Below are positions 10,013-21,116 of a stretch of DNA of 64,000 nt, piece by piece. The stretch is taken from the NCBI GenBank assembly GCA_012934845.2, contig WNNJ02003400.1, forward strand, positions 1 to 64,000. Direction: 5' to 3'. This DNA comes from Pomphorhynchus laevis (Eukaryota; Acanthocephala; Palaeacanthocephala; Echinorhynchida; Pomphorhynchidae). The position numbers were made by a program, and so were the translations under genes. Position 1 is the first letter of the stretch. Every line of letters begins with the position of its first letter. The notes under the pieces are model-generated. The model had not been told where the DNA came from. It searched no databases and worked only from the letters and a program-made list of their open reading frames with translations.

Positions 10013-13000
10013 AAGTACTGGTTTTAAAGGAGATTTCAATTTCATATTTTCCAAATCATCCCAATTAAAGGCATACTTGAAAAATTGATGATATTTAATA
10101 TCATCACTTCCATCACGAGAGCATCCTAATCGTTTTTGTGGGTCTTTTATTAACAGCTAAACAATTCAGTAATTTAATTATAAATACAAAACCGATATGC
10201 GATTACAGATTTAATAATGTCTTTCTCGTGACCAGTTAAACAGTCTGGTATATGGGGATCAGTAGACATGATTACATCGAAAACGCTTGTAGTCGTAAAC
10301 GCTTCAAATGGATTACATCCAATAAGAAGTTGATAGATAACGACTCCTTCACAAAAACATAATAAACGATGTTTGCTGAACAAAAATAGCCAACCAAAAT
10401 TCCACCAGTCAACACTAAATCCGTATTTTTGACGCTTTAAGACTTCTGGTGCCATATAATGGGCGGTTCCGCAAAATGTTGACGTCAGATTATCGTTCGA
10501 TATTCCCTCTTTGCACATTCCAAAGTCAGTTATAACACAATTGCCTTGACGATCTATTAGCATGTTATCTAACTTAAGATCTCTTAAGGACACTAATTTA
10601 AACAGAATAAATACGAATATCAACTTACCGGTACAAGACACCGTGTTGGTGTAAATACGAAATTGCTAAATACACTTGAGCTCCACAAAACTGTACAGAA
10701 TAAGTATCTAAGCGGTGTACATTCCTGAGTAAAAATACAAAGTCTCCTCCTGGGTAATAGTCCATAACCAGAAACAAGTGATTCTTATCAAGAAAGAAAA
10801 GTATAAGTCGGATTAAAATCCTATAATGTTTGAAATTAAAAATGTTAATTTTTAATTTTAATAATTTTTTTAATTAAAAATATTAATCTCTTGAGATCGA
10901 ATTTTTATTATTTACTTTATTTTTATTATTCATTTATTTTTATTATTTTTATTATTATTTACCTTGGAATTAAAGACCCAATGAAAAATGTTTAAAGTCG
11001 ATTTAAAGGATCTTTGGCCATAGCACGTGCGAATCTGCTTGAATGTGATTGGAATGGAATTCAACTGATTTAGAGACAAATCATAGACAATATACGTAAA
11101 CAAATGTGTGAACAAGAAAAAAAAGAATACATCAAAATCACGGAATCTCAAAATGGTAAATGGCGTCACATTCTCGAACATGCATATACGAAGGGTGCTT
11201 CGACTTGGCCTACAACTAATCCTAAATGTCCGGTTTTCTTCTCAACCATGGAGAATTTCGAAATGCCATTGCTGTAAGATACGACATCGATAGCAAGGAG
11301 AAATACCGATGCAAATGTGGCGAGAATATGTCCGTGTCCCATTTTCTTTCATGTAGAGTTGGTGGTTTGACTTTCGTAAGACATAATATAGTCAGAGATA
11401 CACTAGGAAATATTTTAAAGCGGATATATCACGATGTGAAATACGAAGTGGAGCTTCAACCAGCGTCAGACAAAATACGATTTGATAATTGCACAACTAC
11501 CGGGAATCGGTCGACTACATTTGCAAGAATTCTGCGACAGCTATCTTTTGCACTCACAAATGCTGTCTCGCTTACTACTTGATCCAAAATAGTTTTAATG
11601 AACAAGAATGCCTACTACTAATATGTAGGCAAAGAATCAAAAATAAAGTGCGTCTAGAAAAGGAAACAGAAAGAATATCGCTTATGTTTTAACTCTATAT
11701 GACTGAGTTTTTACATTTAAAGTATCGAATCAAAGCAGATGCACCATATTATATGCAAGCAGCAAACAAACTTCAAAAATCAAGGGAAATAAATCTATAT
11801 AAATGTCGAAGACTTAAGAAACTATACAGTCGACCAATATAGTTTGAGATAAAAGTGATCGATCAGATCAAGCAACTGAGTTTACGTATATTAAATAATT
11901 TATAAATTAAAAAATAATGATAAATAAAAATAAAATAATTAAATAATAGATAATTAACTAATTATAAATAATTATAAATAATAAATAATTGTTATAAGAT
12001 TTATATAATTTATATCGAGTTAAAATTTAAATTTCAAATAAAAGTCAATTTTTATGAATTGAGTAATAAATAACAAACTATGTATCATAATAAGGATTAA
12101 AAATCATCAGGAGGAACTGATATGCTATCAGGTTTCGGCCTATAACTCCTCTACCCAACATAGCAGCGGGGCCAAATACATGCTAATGATGTATTTCCTC
12201 TGATAAAACTATCTAGTATCTTATTCTAATACAAAGTATGTTATTTATTATCCATCCATAAAAATTTTGCCACTTAAGAGTTTAAGCTCTGCTCTCTATC
12301 ATTACTTAGCTGTTACAAATATTGCTAAATGTTAACATTTAATTGTTGGGTTGTCAACAACTGACCTAATACTGTTCCTGATAATTTGGTCCAGCAACTG
12401 ATTCTAAAATCGTGTAATTTCCATTTAGAAATTTTATTCAAATACTGTTGGGTCAATAATCAAATTATTTACAAATAAATATTTATATAATTATTAAATT
12501 ATTAATAATTATCTAGTGTACCTTATTCTAATACAAAATATATTTATTATCCATAAAACATCTTCCGCAAATGATTTTTATGGTAACTTAGTTAGAAATA
12601 TGTATCTATCAAATTATTTAAATTTGTAATTTAAATAATTTGATAGATACATTTTAGTACTTTAAATATTAAGCACCAACAAATCCGTCGCTTCTTTTTG
12701 CTAAGGAACAATTTAATAAGTCAGGTATTTAGCTTTTATTTTTCAATAAATTTTAATTTTTTAAATCTAATATTAATATTAAATATTTTAATATGAAAAT
12801 ATTCATTTATTTAATTATAATTAAATTATAATTTATTATTATTTTTACTCTTAATTTTTGATTTACAATAAATGTTTTTTTTTAATTATTATCATTAAAA
12901 AACTCTTATTTTTTATTTATAATTAAAAATTAAGAAAATTAATTTTGAACTTACATTTGTCTGAAAGCTACAAAATAGACTACATAGAAATGGATGATTA

Positions 13001-15541
13001 TATCCAAGTTCAAGAATTCTGCGCTCAGTGATAACGTTTTGCTCACAATTATTCTTAGTTATGAAAGATTTGCGTAATGCCTTAATTGCATATAGCTTAA
13101 AAGTAGGCTTGTATCGAGCAAGGAATACCTACAAAGTTAAAATTTGATTTCAAAATTAATTATCATCTAAATACCTTGCCACTCCCACCAATTCCAATTG
13201 TCTTCAAAAGATCAAAATTTTCAAATTCAACAAGACAGAAATTTTTGATTTTTACGTTCTCTGCTTTCTAAAAAAAAGAATTTGATTTTCGCATAATATA
13301 ATAGTTATATAGTTAATATATAGTTAATTTTAAAGCGGCGAAATTAGCAAACGCTGCTGCTTTGTAAAAGATTTTTTAAGAATAAATTTGTTTTGAGTAA
13401 AGAACCCTATATTGAATGGGATCTAAAGAAGCTAATATATAAATTAAGTAATAAATAACATACGATGTATCAGAATAAGGATTAGAGGTAATCAGGAGTT
13501 TCGTCCAAGTTACGAAACATTTCAAAGTTTCGTCCCTTATTCTGAAATTTAAAATTAATTTTAATTATAATTTTCAGGTTTCGACCCTTATTCCTAGATC
13601 CAACATTGCAGCGGGTCAAATACACGCTAATGACGCATTTCCTAATATTAATAATATTATATATTACTAATTAAGTAGATGATTTTAAAATAAGATATTA
13701 ATATTATATTGTATTAACTACAGGATAACATATTTAATGTAACATATTTAAAATATCGCAGAATTCGATAACAGAAAAACCGTTATATTATGATATTACA
13801 ATATAATATAACATATAGATAAACTGTTTTAAGATTACAATGAGAAATGAAATGTAAACAAATTTACTCTTATTAAAGGTCATTTGCATATTAGATCATA
13901 TCAATCTTGAATATTTACAAAACTAACCAAAATACAAAGCACATTTTAAAAATTAAATTGAAACTTATAGTAAATTAGAATTAGCAATTAAAAATTCTTG
14001 AATTAATTATTTGATTTTAATTCAATTGATTATTTACTTTAATTGATTAATTTTAATTTAATTATTTAATTATTTAATTTAATTTTTTTAAATTAAACAA
14101 AGTTGAAGATGTTTATAGATAATAAAATATTAGATTAATATATTACGTTAAACTGCGATTCAAATTTAAATGAAATGAAATTTAATTTTTTTAATTAAAC
14201 AAAGTTGAAGATGTTTATAGATAATAAAATATTAAATTAATATATTACGTTAAACTGCGATTCAAATTTAAATGAAATTAAATTTATTTTTTTTAATTAA
14301 ACAAAGTTGAAGATGTTTATAGATAATAAAATATTAAATTAATATATTACGTTAAACTGCGATTCAAATTTAAATGAAATTAAATTTAATTTTTTTTAAT
14401 TAAACAAAGTTGAAGATGTTTATAGATAATAAAATATTAGATTAATATATTACGTTAAACTGCGATTCAAATTTAAATGAAATGAAATTTTTTTTAAATT
14501 AAACAAAGTTGAAGATGTTTATAGATAATAAAATATTAGATTAATATATTACGTTAAACTGCGATTCAAATTTAAATGAAATGAAATTTAATTTTTTTAA
14601 TTAAACAAAGTTGAAGATGTTTATAGATAATAAAATATTAAATTAATATATTACGTTAAACTGCGATTCAAATTTAAATGAAATTAAATTTAATTTTTTT
14701 TAATTAAACAAAGTTGAAGATGTTTATAGATAATAAAATATTAGATTAATATATTACGTTAAACTGCGATTCAAATTTAAATGAAATAAAATTTATTTAT
14801 TTTTAATTAAACAAAGTTGAAGATGTTTATAGATAATAAAATATTAGATTAATATATTACGTTAAACTGCGATTCAAATTTAAATGAAATTAAATTTATT
14901 TTTTTTAAATTAAACAAAGTTGAAGACGTTTATAGATAATAAAATATTAGATTAATATATTACGTTAAACTGCGATTCAAATTTAAATGAAATAAAATTT
15001 ATTTATTTTTAATTAAACAAAGTTGAAGATGTTTATAGATAATAAAATATTAGATTAATATATTACGTTAAACTGCGATTCAAATTTAAATGAAATGAAA
15101 TTTTTTTTAAATTAAACAAAGTTGAAGATGTTTATAGATAATAAAATATTAGATTAATATATTACGTTAAACTGCGATTCAAATTTAAATGAAATGAAAT
15201 ATATTATCCACCACTGTTTGAAGTGGAGTAACAAGGCCGAAACCTGAGAGTTCAGATCACTTTACTGAGGTTAATATCTTGTACTATGAATAATATAGAC
15301 AGTTTATTATTTTTTATAGACAGTTTATAAAATGACAGTTTTTTAATTTATAAAATGACAGTTTATTTTCAAATTTTCATGTTTTGATTAAAGTATAAAA
15401 TTTATTGATAATTTTCGATTAACTTACATCCGTTTTCTTTTTTCTTTCATTAGCTCGTAGTCGTTTTGACAAATTATCAATCGGTGAAGTTGAATTGAAA
15501 ATGTCATGTAGTAGAACAGAACACTTTCGCACGTTAACCAT
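10013..15541 (-). CDS. PKC/PKN-type AGC serine/threonine kinase, catalytic-domain exons
   Basis: Minus-strand exons with GT-AG borders and matching phases: 15428-15541 (38 codons, less certain), 13175-13267, 12955-13128, 10629-10783, 10395-10582, 10207-10346 and 10013-10156. Introns 13129-13174, 10583-10628, 10347-10394 and 10157-10206 are 46, 46, 48 and 50 nt; the other two are about 2.2 kb each. The product shows TIGIGGSGKVFLARY (P-loop), YAIKALRK (Lys), YRDLKLDN (catalytic loop), TDFGMCKEG (DFG), TSTFCGT (activation-loop Thr), MAPEV and LLIKDPQKRLG. FGMCKEG and the DLKLDN loop place it with PKC/PKN kinases. GTAHYMAPE replaces the usual GTPxYxAPE. The regulatory N-terminus and the AGC tail with hydrophobic motif are not found here, so PKC and PKN cannot be separated. 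The small introns are retained in-frame or nearly so, and a naive ORF call would include them. Confidence 0.85.
11077..11585 (+). pseudogene. Reverse-transcriptase element C-terminal fragment inside a kinase intron
   Basis: Two frames join near 11226. The first ends with YTKGASTWPTTNPK. The second reads HGEFRNAIAVRYDI, CKCGENMSVSHFLSC (zinc-knuckle-like CxC-H-C) and GGLTFVRHNIVRDTLG, followed by an ExELQP segment. The same order occurs at the end of the element at 16396-19436 (RGASAWLSVYP, EEFRDAMQARYG, RHDCVRN, IEPMLTP). It lies antisense to the kinase, inside the 2.2-kb intron between 10784 and 12954. It is a truncated, frame-broken relic. Confidence 0.68.
12065..12250. mobile_element. MITE-like element with terminal inverted repeats, copy 1
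   Basis: The left end AATAAATAAC..TGTATC.TAATAAGG and the right end CTTATTCTAATACAAAG..TTATTTATT are inverted repeats of about 34 bp. Between them a second, inner stem is formed by ATCAGGAGGAA and TTCCTCTGAT and by TGATATG and CATAGCA. There is no coding content. The family recurs at 13449, 26640 and 27209. It lies within a kinase intron. Confidence 0.65.
12601..12651. repeat. Perfect AT-rich inverted repeat
   Basis: GTATCTATCAAATTATTTAAAT and its reverse complement, with a loop of about 5 nt. Half of this motif recurs near 27500, 28300 and 28565, where it ends dispersed AT-rich repeats. Confidence 0.8.
13449..13650. mobile_element. MITE-like element, copy 2, right end missing
   Basis: The left inverted repeat and interior match the copy at 12065 (GTATCAGAATAAGGATTAGAGG, CCAACATTGCAGCGGGTCAAA). 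The sequence diverges after GACGCATTTCCT, before the right terminus. It lies within the second large kinase intron. Confidence 0.55.
14094..15202. repeat. Tandem satellite, 11 copies of a unit of about 102 bp
   Basis: Each unit contains ACAAAGTTGAAGATGTTTAT, then ATATTACGTTAAACTGCGATT. Units begin with spacing of 99, 102 or 103 bp; the length differences lie in the A/T runs between units, and internal sequence is nearly invariant. The array lies in the kinase intron between 13268 and 15427. Low divergence implies recent amplification or homogenisation. Confidence 0.95.
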
Positions 15542-16395
15542 CTGACAGTCTTAGAAAAATAAAATTTATTTGTTCATAAATGGTTAAAAATAGCCAGAGT
15601 TTCCATGAAATACTTATTTCACAACGAATCCGATTTACTAAAATAGAAAATAGTTTAATTGGACAATTAGCTAATACATTTAATAAATTTAAGTTTATTA
15701 TTGATAACGAAATTAAACTCAGATATATGAAAATAAGTGATTATTTGCATCAATTTTGATCCCTTTTACACCCATTAACCTTCTCCATTTTACCCGACCT
15801 ATCATCTTTAAAATTTGGTTAATTAACCAATTAACCGATTTGCACTTTCTATACAGAAATTCGTTGTAATTAAAAATGCTATTTATAATTTTTAGATTGT
15901 ACATTAAGAGAGCAAATAGGGTTAAAGAATATAAAAAAGGTAAAAGTGAGATAAAGTAATTGAGGTAGAGGTTACAGGAGGATTAGATATAAATAAAGAG
16001 GTTTAAAAGCGATTTAAAGTTAGCAAAAGCATTGATATGCTTTAACGCATTATAAAAATTAATACAGACTTTAAATAAACTTGTAATTTTGGTTATTTTC
16101 ATAGTGATTATTTTTTCATAAAATTCTTCCATATGTTTTTTTTACTTTTATTGTCTAAAAATCGATTATTATTGGGAAAATGTTGTATAATAAAACACTT
16201 ATTAAATGGATGTTGTATAAAGAAACAATTGGTTTGTTCCAGTAGCTGGCTGTCGACTTAACAACTAATTACAATCGTCCAGCTTACAAACCTACAACGA
16301 CAATTACAATATTTCTATTGTCAAGTTATAAGTAAATCTATTAATTACATAATCGCCCAGCTTATTCTGGAAGCAGTTCCAGCGCCTTAGGGACC
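15542..16395. other. AT-rich DNA between the kinase gene and the RT element
   Basis: It contains the minus-strand approach to the 15541 exon and an unassigned open frame of 61 codons at 15719-15904 (minus), which could be another kinase exon but has no domain signature. Nothing else is recognised. Confidence 0.4.
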
Positions 16396-17148
16396 ATGCC
16401 TAAGGGTCGCCCCAACAAAGCAATCATTTGCTGCACCTGCAATGGTACCGCAGCCAAATGCAAAGGATGCCGGTGTGCCAAGATTAGTCGACATTGTACG
16501 AACTGCTCCAACATACGTGAGGTGACGGCCACCTCAAGTGTTTCAAGTGAGCCTACTAACGTGTCAGCTAATTCTGTTTCCGTTACCATACCAAATATTC
16601 CTTTACCGCGAGTTGATCCGCCAATAACGGGACTTATCAGCTATCGAAACACGGTCCAGACAAGTGAAAGCGCGACACAACTAGAATACACCAGAGTATC
16701 TCAGTGCACTATGAATGCTACCTTCGATGAAATCATCCTATGGCGACCAAACCTATTCAGGCTATCGCGATGTAGCAAGTCTAAAACGTTCATAAGCGAG
16801 CTGGCTACCATCTACGAATTAGTCTCAGTAAATGAGTGCTCTCTAAAGTATGCTGTCATTTTCTGCCAATTGATTTTGCAGCGAACTACGAAGTCGAATC
16901 CAAAGAAGATCAAACAAACCCTGTCTCGGCGGTTAGCATTGTGGCATTCTCGCGATTTTGAATCCTTGCTATTTGAAACTCGAAGCCTCCAGGCGCTTAT
17001 CCTTAATCTGAACCGTCCGCGTCCAGAAATGAATCGTGAAAGAATATTTAAGAAGATGGTGTTTCAGTGGCAAACTATCCTCAGTGATGAAGTTTCTGCA
17101 GGAGGACCCAGGTTGTGGATCCATCTTGAATCCCATCGATGTCACTGA
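16396..17148 (+). pseudogene. N-terminal zinc-rich part of the RT element
   Basis: It begins MPKGRPNKAIICCTCNGT, followed by KCKGCRCAKISRHCTNC, a Cys cluster that may bind zinc and nucleic acid. A Ser/Thr-rich linker and a helical region follow. The frame is abandoned near 17050; the downstream continuation (GTVRDILLQKHP) is in another frame at 17036-17317. Confidence 0.65.
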
Positions 17149-17333
17149 TAAGGGCACTGTTCGTGACATCCTGTTGCAGAAACATCCCGATGCGGTGGAT
17201 ATTAACCCCGATGCGATAGTGACCTCTCCCATCGCGTATACAGGTGCATTCCATCCAATACTATTTGACGCGATTGACCATTCTGTGATAATCGCCATGG
17301 CTAAGAATACAAAATAGCGATGGCCCGTCTGGA

Positions 17334-18445
17334 GTGGATGCATATTCTTGGAACTTGATGTCATCAAATTTTGGCGATGAGTCCCAGAAACTAGCAAATT
17401 CGCTGGCCACGTTCGCCAGAGCTCTGTCTAGCGTGACTATCATAAATTACACCATGGAAGCACTGACCGTGAGCCGCCTTGTTGCGCTTAGCAAGAACCC
17501 CGGAGTAAGACCCATCGGCATAGGAGACGTCTCCAGACGTATCGTTTCAAAGGCTGTACATAGTATCGCCCAACCTCACATGCAAAATGTTTGTGTCTCA
17601 CTGCAAATGTGTGCAGATCAGCGGGCAGGCACAGGGTTTGTGATCCATCATGTACGAAAATCATTAGCGTCTAATCCACACTCGATCGCCCTCTTTATCG
17701 ATGCAGACAACGCCTTTAATCGTGTGTGCAGAAAAACGGCATTGCGGAATATGCATATGATATGCCTGTCCTATCAAATATTCTCTTCAACCTCTATCGA
17801 GAGCCGACAAGAATGATTGTTGAAAAGGAAGTAATTTGGTCGCGTGAAGGTTTCACACAGGGCGACGTTCTCTCAATGACAGCCTTTGCAGCTGCAATTG
17901 TGCCCCTGATTATGCAAGCACAAGACAATTTCACCAATGTTCGCCAACTATGGTACGCAGACGACGGTAATATGGTTGGTCCTCCTGAACAAGTGCTCGA
18001 GGCATTCCGATTCCTAAAAATTAACGGCCCTAAATATGGGTTCTACATTAACGCGCACAAATGCAACTTGTACACTAACGGTGCGGATATCGGGAGAGTC
18101 AGGATGATTTTCAAAGATAAGTGCCTGTCCTCATCGCCTGATGGACTAATAATCCTTGGCGCTGCGGTCGGAAATAATGCATTTTGTGCTGATACGGTCA
18201 AGTCTATCGTGTCTAAGTTTGTCGATCATTTGTCGAAACTTAGAGAGATTGCCAATTTCGAAGCTCAATTGGCATTTTTCGCGTTGCTTAAGTCTTTCCA
18301 GCAGAGATGGAAGCATATACAACGCTGTTGCAACTGTTCCCGGTCTTGGTTCGAACCATTGATGACTGAAATGCTCGTTTTTCTTCAAGAATTGGGGATT
18401 ACCTGTTCTAATGACGCTATCCACAGCTTCCTATCCTTTATATGA
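17334..18445 (+). pseudogene. Reverse transcriptase domain of the RT element
   Basis: Two frames are used. 17334-17745 reads GPSGVDAYSW (from about 17313), then LVALSKNPGVRPIGIGD and SIALFIDADNAFNRV (motif A). From 17726 the other frame reads WSREGFTQGDVLSMTAFA (motif B region) and QLWYADDGNMVG (motif C, catalytic Asp pair intact). The catalytic residues survive, but the frame switch near 17740 and the further switch at 18445 prevent a full product. Confidence 0.75.
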
Positions 18446-19081
18446 AAATCCGAAATGGCGGTCTTGGGTTAGATGACCCAACAACGACAACTGCATCTGA
18501 ATATTCCGCCTCCTTGCAGGTGTGTGCTACGTATGCGGACAGCCAGCATTGTAACAACCCTGATACAGTTATGACCGATGCGTGTCAACTACTGAAAGAG
18601 CAGCGCCAACTCACAGAAACTGAACGAAGATCAAGTGCACTTAGCCGCGCTTCGCAAAACTTGCAAAGCATGGTTGCGTATGCGACAATGCGTGGTGCAT
18701 CTGCATGGCTATCTGTCTATCCGTCTGAACAAAACGACACACGGCTTAGTAATGAGGAGTTTCGCGATGCCATGCAAGCACGATATGGACTAAGGCGGTC
18801 TATCGAACACTCTCCAACACGCTATATCTTGTACGCTCGGAGGCTTACCGTCGATGCGTCACGACTGCGTTCGCAATATGATTGCCTCAGAGTTGACAAA
18901 AGTTTGCCATAACGTTCAGATCGAACCAATGCTGACTCCTCTCAGAGCTGGCACTACTTTCGAGTGTCTCTCAACGACGACGGAAAGAGAGGCTCGTTTA
19001 GATATAGCATGCGCGGGTCTTTTCGGATATAGGACGGAGCGAACATTCGTTGACATTTGTGTATACAATTTACACGCTTAG
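18442..19081 (+). pseudogene. C-terminal zinc-knuckle remnant and putative restriction-like endonuclease
   Basis: Frame 1 (18442 to about 18800) ends EEFRDAMQARYGL. A frame change then gives HAISCTLGGLPSMRHDCVRN, VCHNVQIEPMLTPL, then EREARLDIACAGLFG and RTFVDICVYN. The CxCG half of the knuckle has been lost at the frame switch. The spaced Asp residues (RLD...VDI) resemble the PD-(D/E)xK arrangement of restriction-like LINE endonucleases; that assignment is inference. A TAG at 19079-19081 interrupts. Coding similarity resumes directly after it (ELRKRRKYIERVTQVEQ) to about 19256. Confidence 0.6.
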
Positions 19082-19676
19082 TCTAATCTCTTGAAGGAAC
19101 CGAATGCCAGCTGTGAATACCACGAGCTGCGAAAGAGGAGGAAATACATTGAGCGTGTTACTCAAGTCGAACAGGCCTCTTTCGTTCCTGTCATATTCTC
19201 TTGCTCTGGAGACGAAGGAAAAGAATGTACTAACAGCGAAGAAAATCGTGCCTAGGAAGAAAATCGTGTCAGCGAAGGAAAAGAATGTAATAACAGCGAT
19301 GAAAATCGTGTCTAGCTACGGAACTGAGCTGAACAGGTTGCGCTCGAAGATCGGGATCAGGCTGGCGAGGATGGTTTCTAGATGCCTCCGAGCGTTGCGC
19401 TCTGCACGTAATCGCCCAGTCATCCGTGAAGACTAAAATGTTGATAATAGTATTAACAAAATGTGTTTTACAAATATTATGTAATTTTTGTGCGTAAAAA
19501 TAAATTTTGCTGTTTCAAAAAAACTATTTTTATTGTAGAGGCACGCTCTAAAATGTGATTAAAAAACAGAAAGCTTAAAAAGGACAAACCGAAAATATTA
19601 TTATATTTATCACAGACAAAACTGATTTCTAGCTTGGAATACACATAAACTTGTCTAATCAAGATAATACTCTTCC

Positions 19677-20300
19677 TCAATAAGGCTTCAGAAAAATCGA
19701 ATAATGCTGTAATGTTTTAGTAAGATCGTTTATATAAACATTAAACAACAAGGGACAGAGAACGGAACCTAAAGGTACTCTTTTTGAAAATAAAGCCAAT
19801 ATCGAAGTACATTTACCGATTTTTACAGCAAAAGTACGGTTAGTGAGGAATGAATGGATTAAATTGAGAGGTGAACCAGTAACACAACATTTCATTAGAT
19901 CGTCAAGAAGAACAAGTGAACCACTCTATCAAACACCTTTAACAAATCGAAGATAATAACATCAATATTTGAGTTTGCGTGTCTTGCAACAGTACAACGA
20001 TTATGGACAGTAATTATATTTGTAAATTACTCCATCACCTTACAAGCTATGCATGTAAGACTTATTGGTATGTAACTTGAGGCAAGGTCTTCCTTGCATT
20101 TCTTAAATAGTGGTCTGACAATAGATTTCCTCTAGTTAGAATACTAAATGTAATTGAGTGTTGAAACATAAGCAAAAGGGGTTTGGCAACAGCAGGCTAA
20201 CTCACGGACAAGTATGGTAAGGATACCGTCAGGACCAGAAGACGTAGAACGGGGTACTCTATTAAATTCAAACAGTATATCGTTTATATTAAATGAATTG
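19677..20300 (-). pseudogene. LINE reverse transcriptase fragment
   Basis: On the minus strand, from about 20265 down: SSGPDGILTILVREL, VRPLFKKCKEDLAS, SLTCIACKVME, VIIFDLLKVFDRV (motif A), LIHSFLTNRTFAVKIG and GSVLCPLLFNVYINDL (motif B). These are the RT fingers and palm of a Jockey/CR1-like LINE, spread over more than one frame. Motif C is missing. The expected GVPQGS is VPLGS here. Confidence 0.75.
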
Positions 20301-21000
20301 TGTTAATGTTTTTCGGGTGTCAGGCTAAGCTGAATTATATTAGCTAAAGGTTGATGTGTGAACTGCCGAGGCTAAAGAATTCAAACAAGTGATCACTTAT
20401 CGAACTACTTGGTCCCATACAGCAGCGCAAGGTGTGCGAAGATCTATAGCCACATGTGATGCTGGGATACGGTAAAGTGCAAGTCGTCTCTTGTAAATAA
20501 GTTTCATCAAATGCAACTCTACGATTTAGTTCAATTTTTTCTTATTGAAATCATCGTATATCCTCGGGGCAGATTAGAAAGCAAAAGAAGACTTGTTCCC
20601 TTCAGTAAATAAGAGCTATTGAGAATGGCTGATCAAATTGCTAAATTGGAGAACAAGACTTTGAGAAGCCTTGGCTTACCATTCGCCATTTTGGTACCTA
20701 CGTGGAATACATTGATAACTCTGGGATTCAGATCATTGATATTTTTTAAGTATGCTGGCAAATATATTCTTAACACAACAAATATCTTGTTTATTCTTAA
20801 GAGATTGTTTAGTGATGAAAATTTAATTATGTTGTTGTCAGAAGACATTGTTTACGTTTTAACTGATATCTATCTCGTTATGATCCCCTTAAGTTGGCGG
20901 ATAACAGTAAATTGGACTGAAATAATTCTAACGAACTTTCAAATGAAGTGATACTGTTTGTTAAAACTCTAATCGGATCAGGATGAAAAATATAATTATT

Positions 21001-21070
21001 ACTAGATGAAAAAGCATCTAGTAAGAAAATAGAACTTCAACATATCTACCTTCTTATCACAAGAAGGTAG
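21001..21070 (+). other. Two conserved hairpins in the Gypsy-2 gag leader
   Basis: Hairpin 1 is 21001-21022 (ACTAGATG...CATCTAGT) and hairpin 2 is 21046-21070 (CTACCTTCTT...AAGAAGGTAG), about 47 nt upstream of the gag ATG. Both are present in copy 2 (49720-49741 and 49765-49789). Within hairpin 2 the only change between copies is in the loop. Confidence 0.6.
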
Positions 21071-21116
21071 ACATGTTGCATTCTTCTACAACACTTTATT
21101 CGTTGAATTGTTCTCA

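Larger units (their letters stand above)
16396..19436 (+). mobile_element. Non-LTR-type RT element with zinc-rich N-terminus and putative restriction-like endonuclease end, frame-broken
   Basis: Similarity runs without large gaps but hops through at least six frame changes. The order is a Cys-rich N-terminus, a connector, the RT, a zinc-knuckle remnant, an RHD...IEPMLTP block, a putative nuclease and a CLRALRSARNR tail. The layout and signatures (NPGVRPIG, WYADDG, GASAWLS) match an RT family I know from cnidarian and sponge genomes; its formal clade name is uncertain to me. Codon use and GC content are higher than in the flanking AT-rich DNA, as expected for an inserted element. No terminal repeats are seen. 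Confidence 0.75.
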
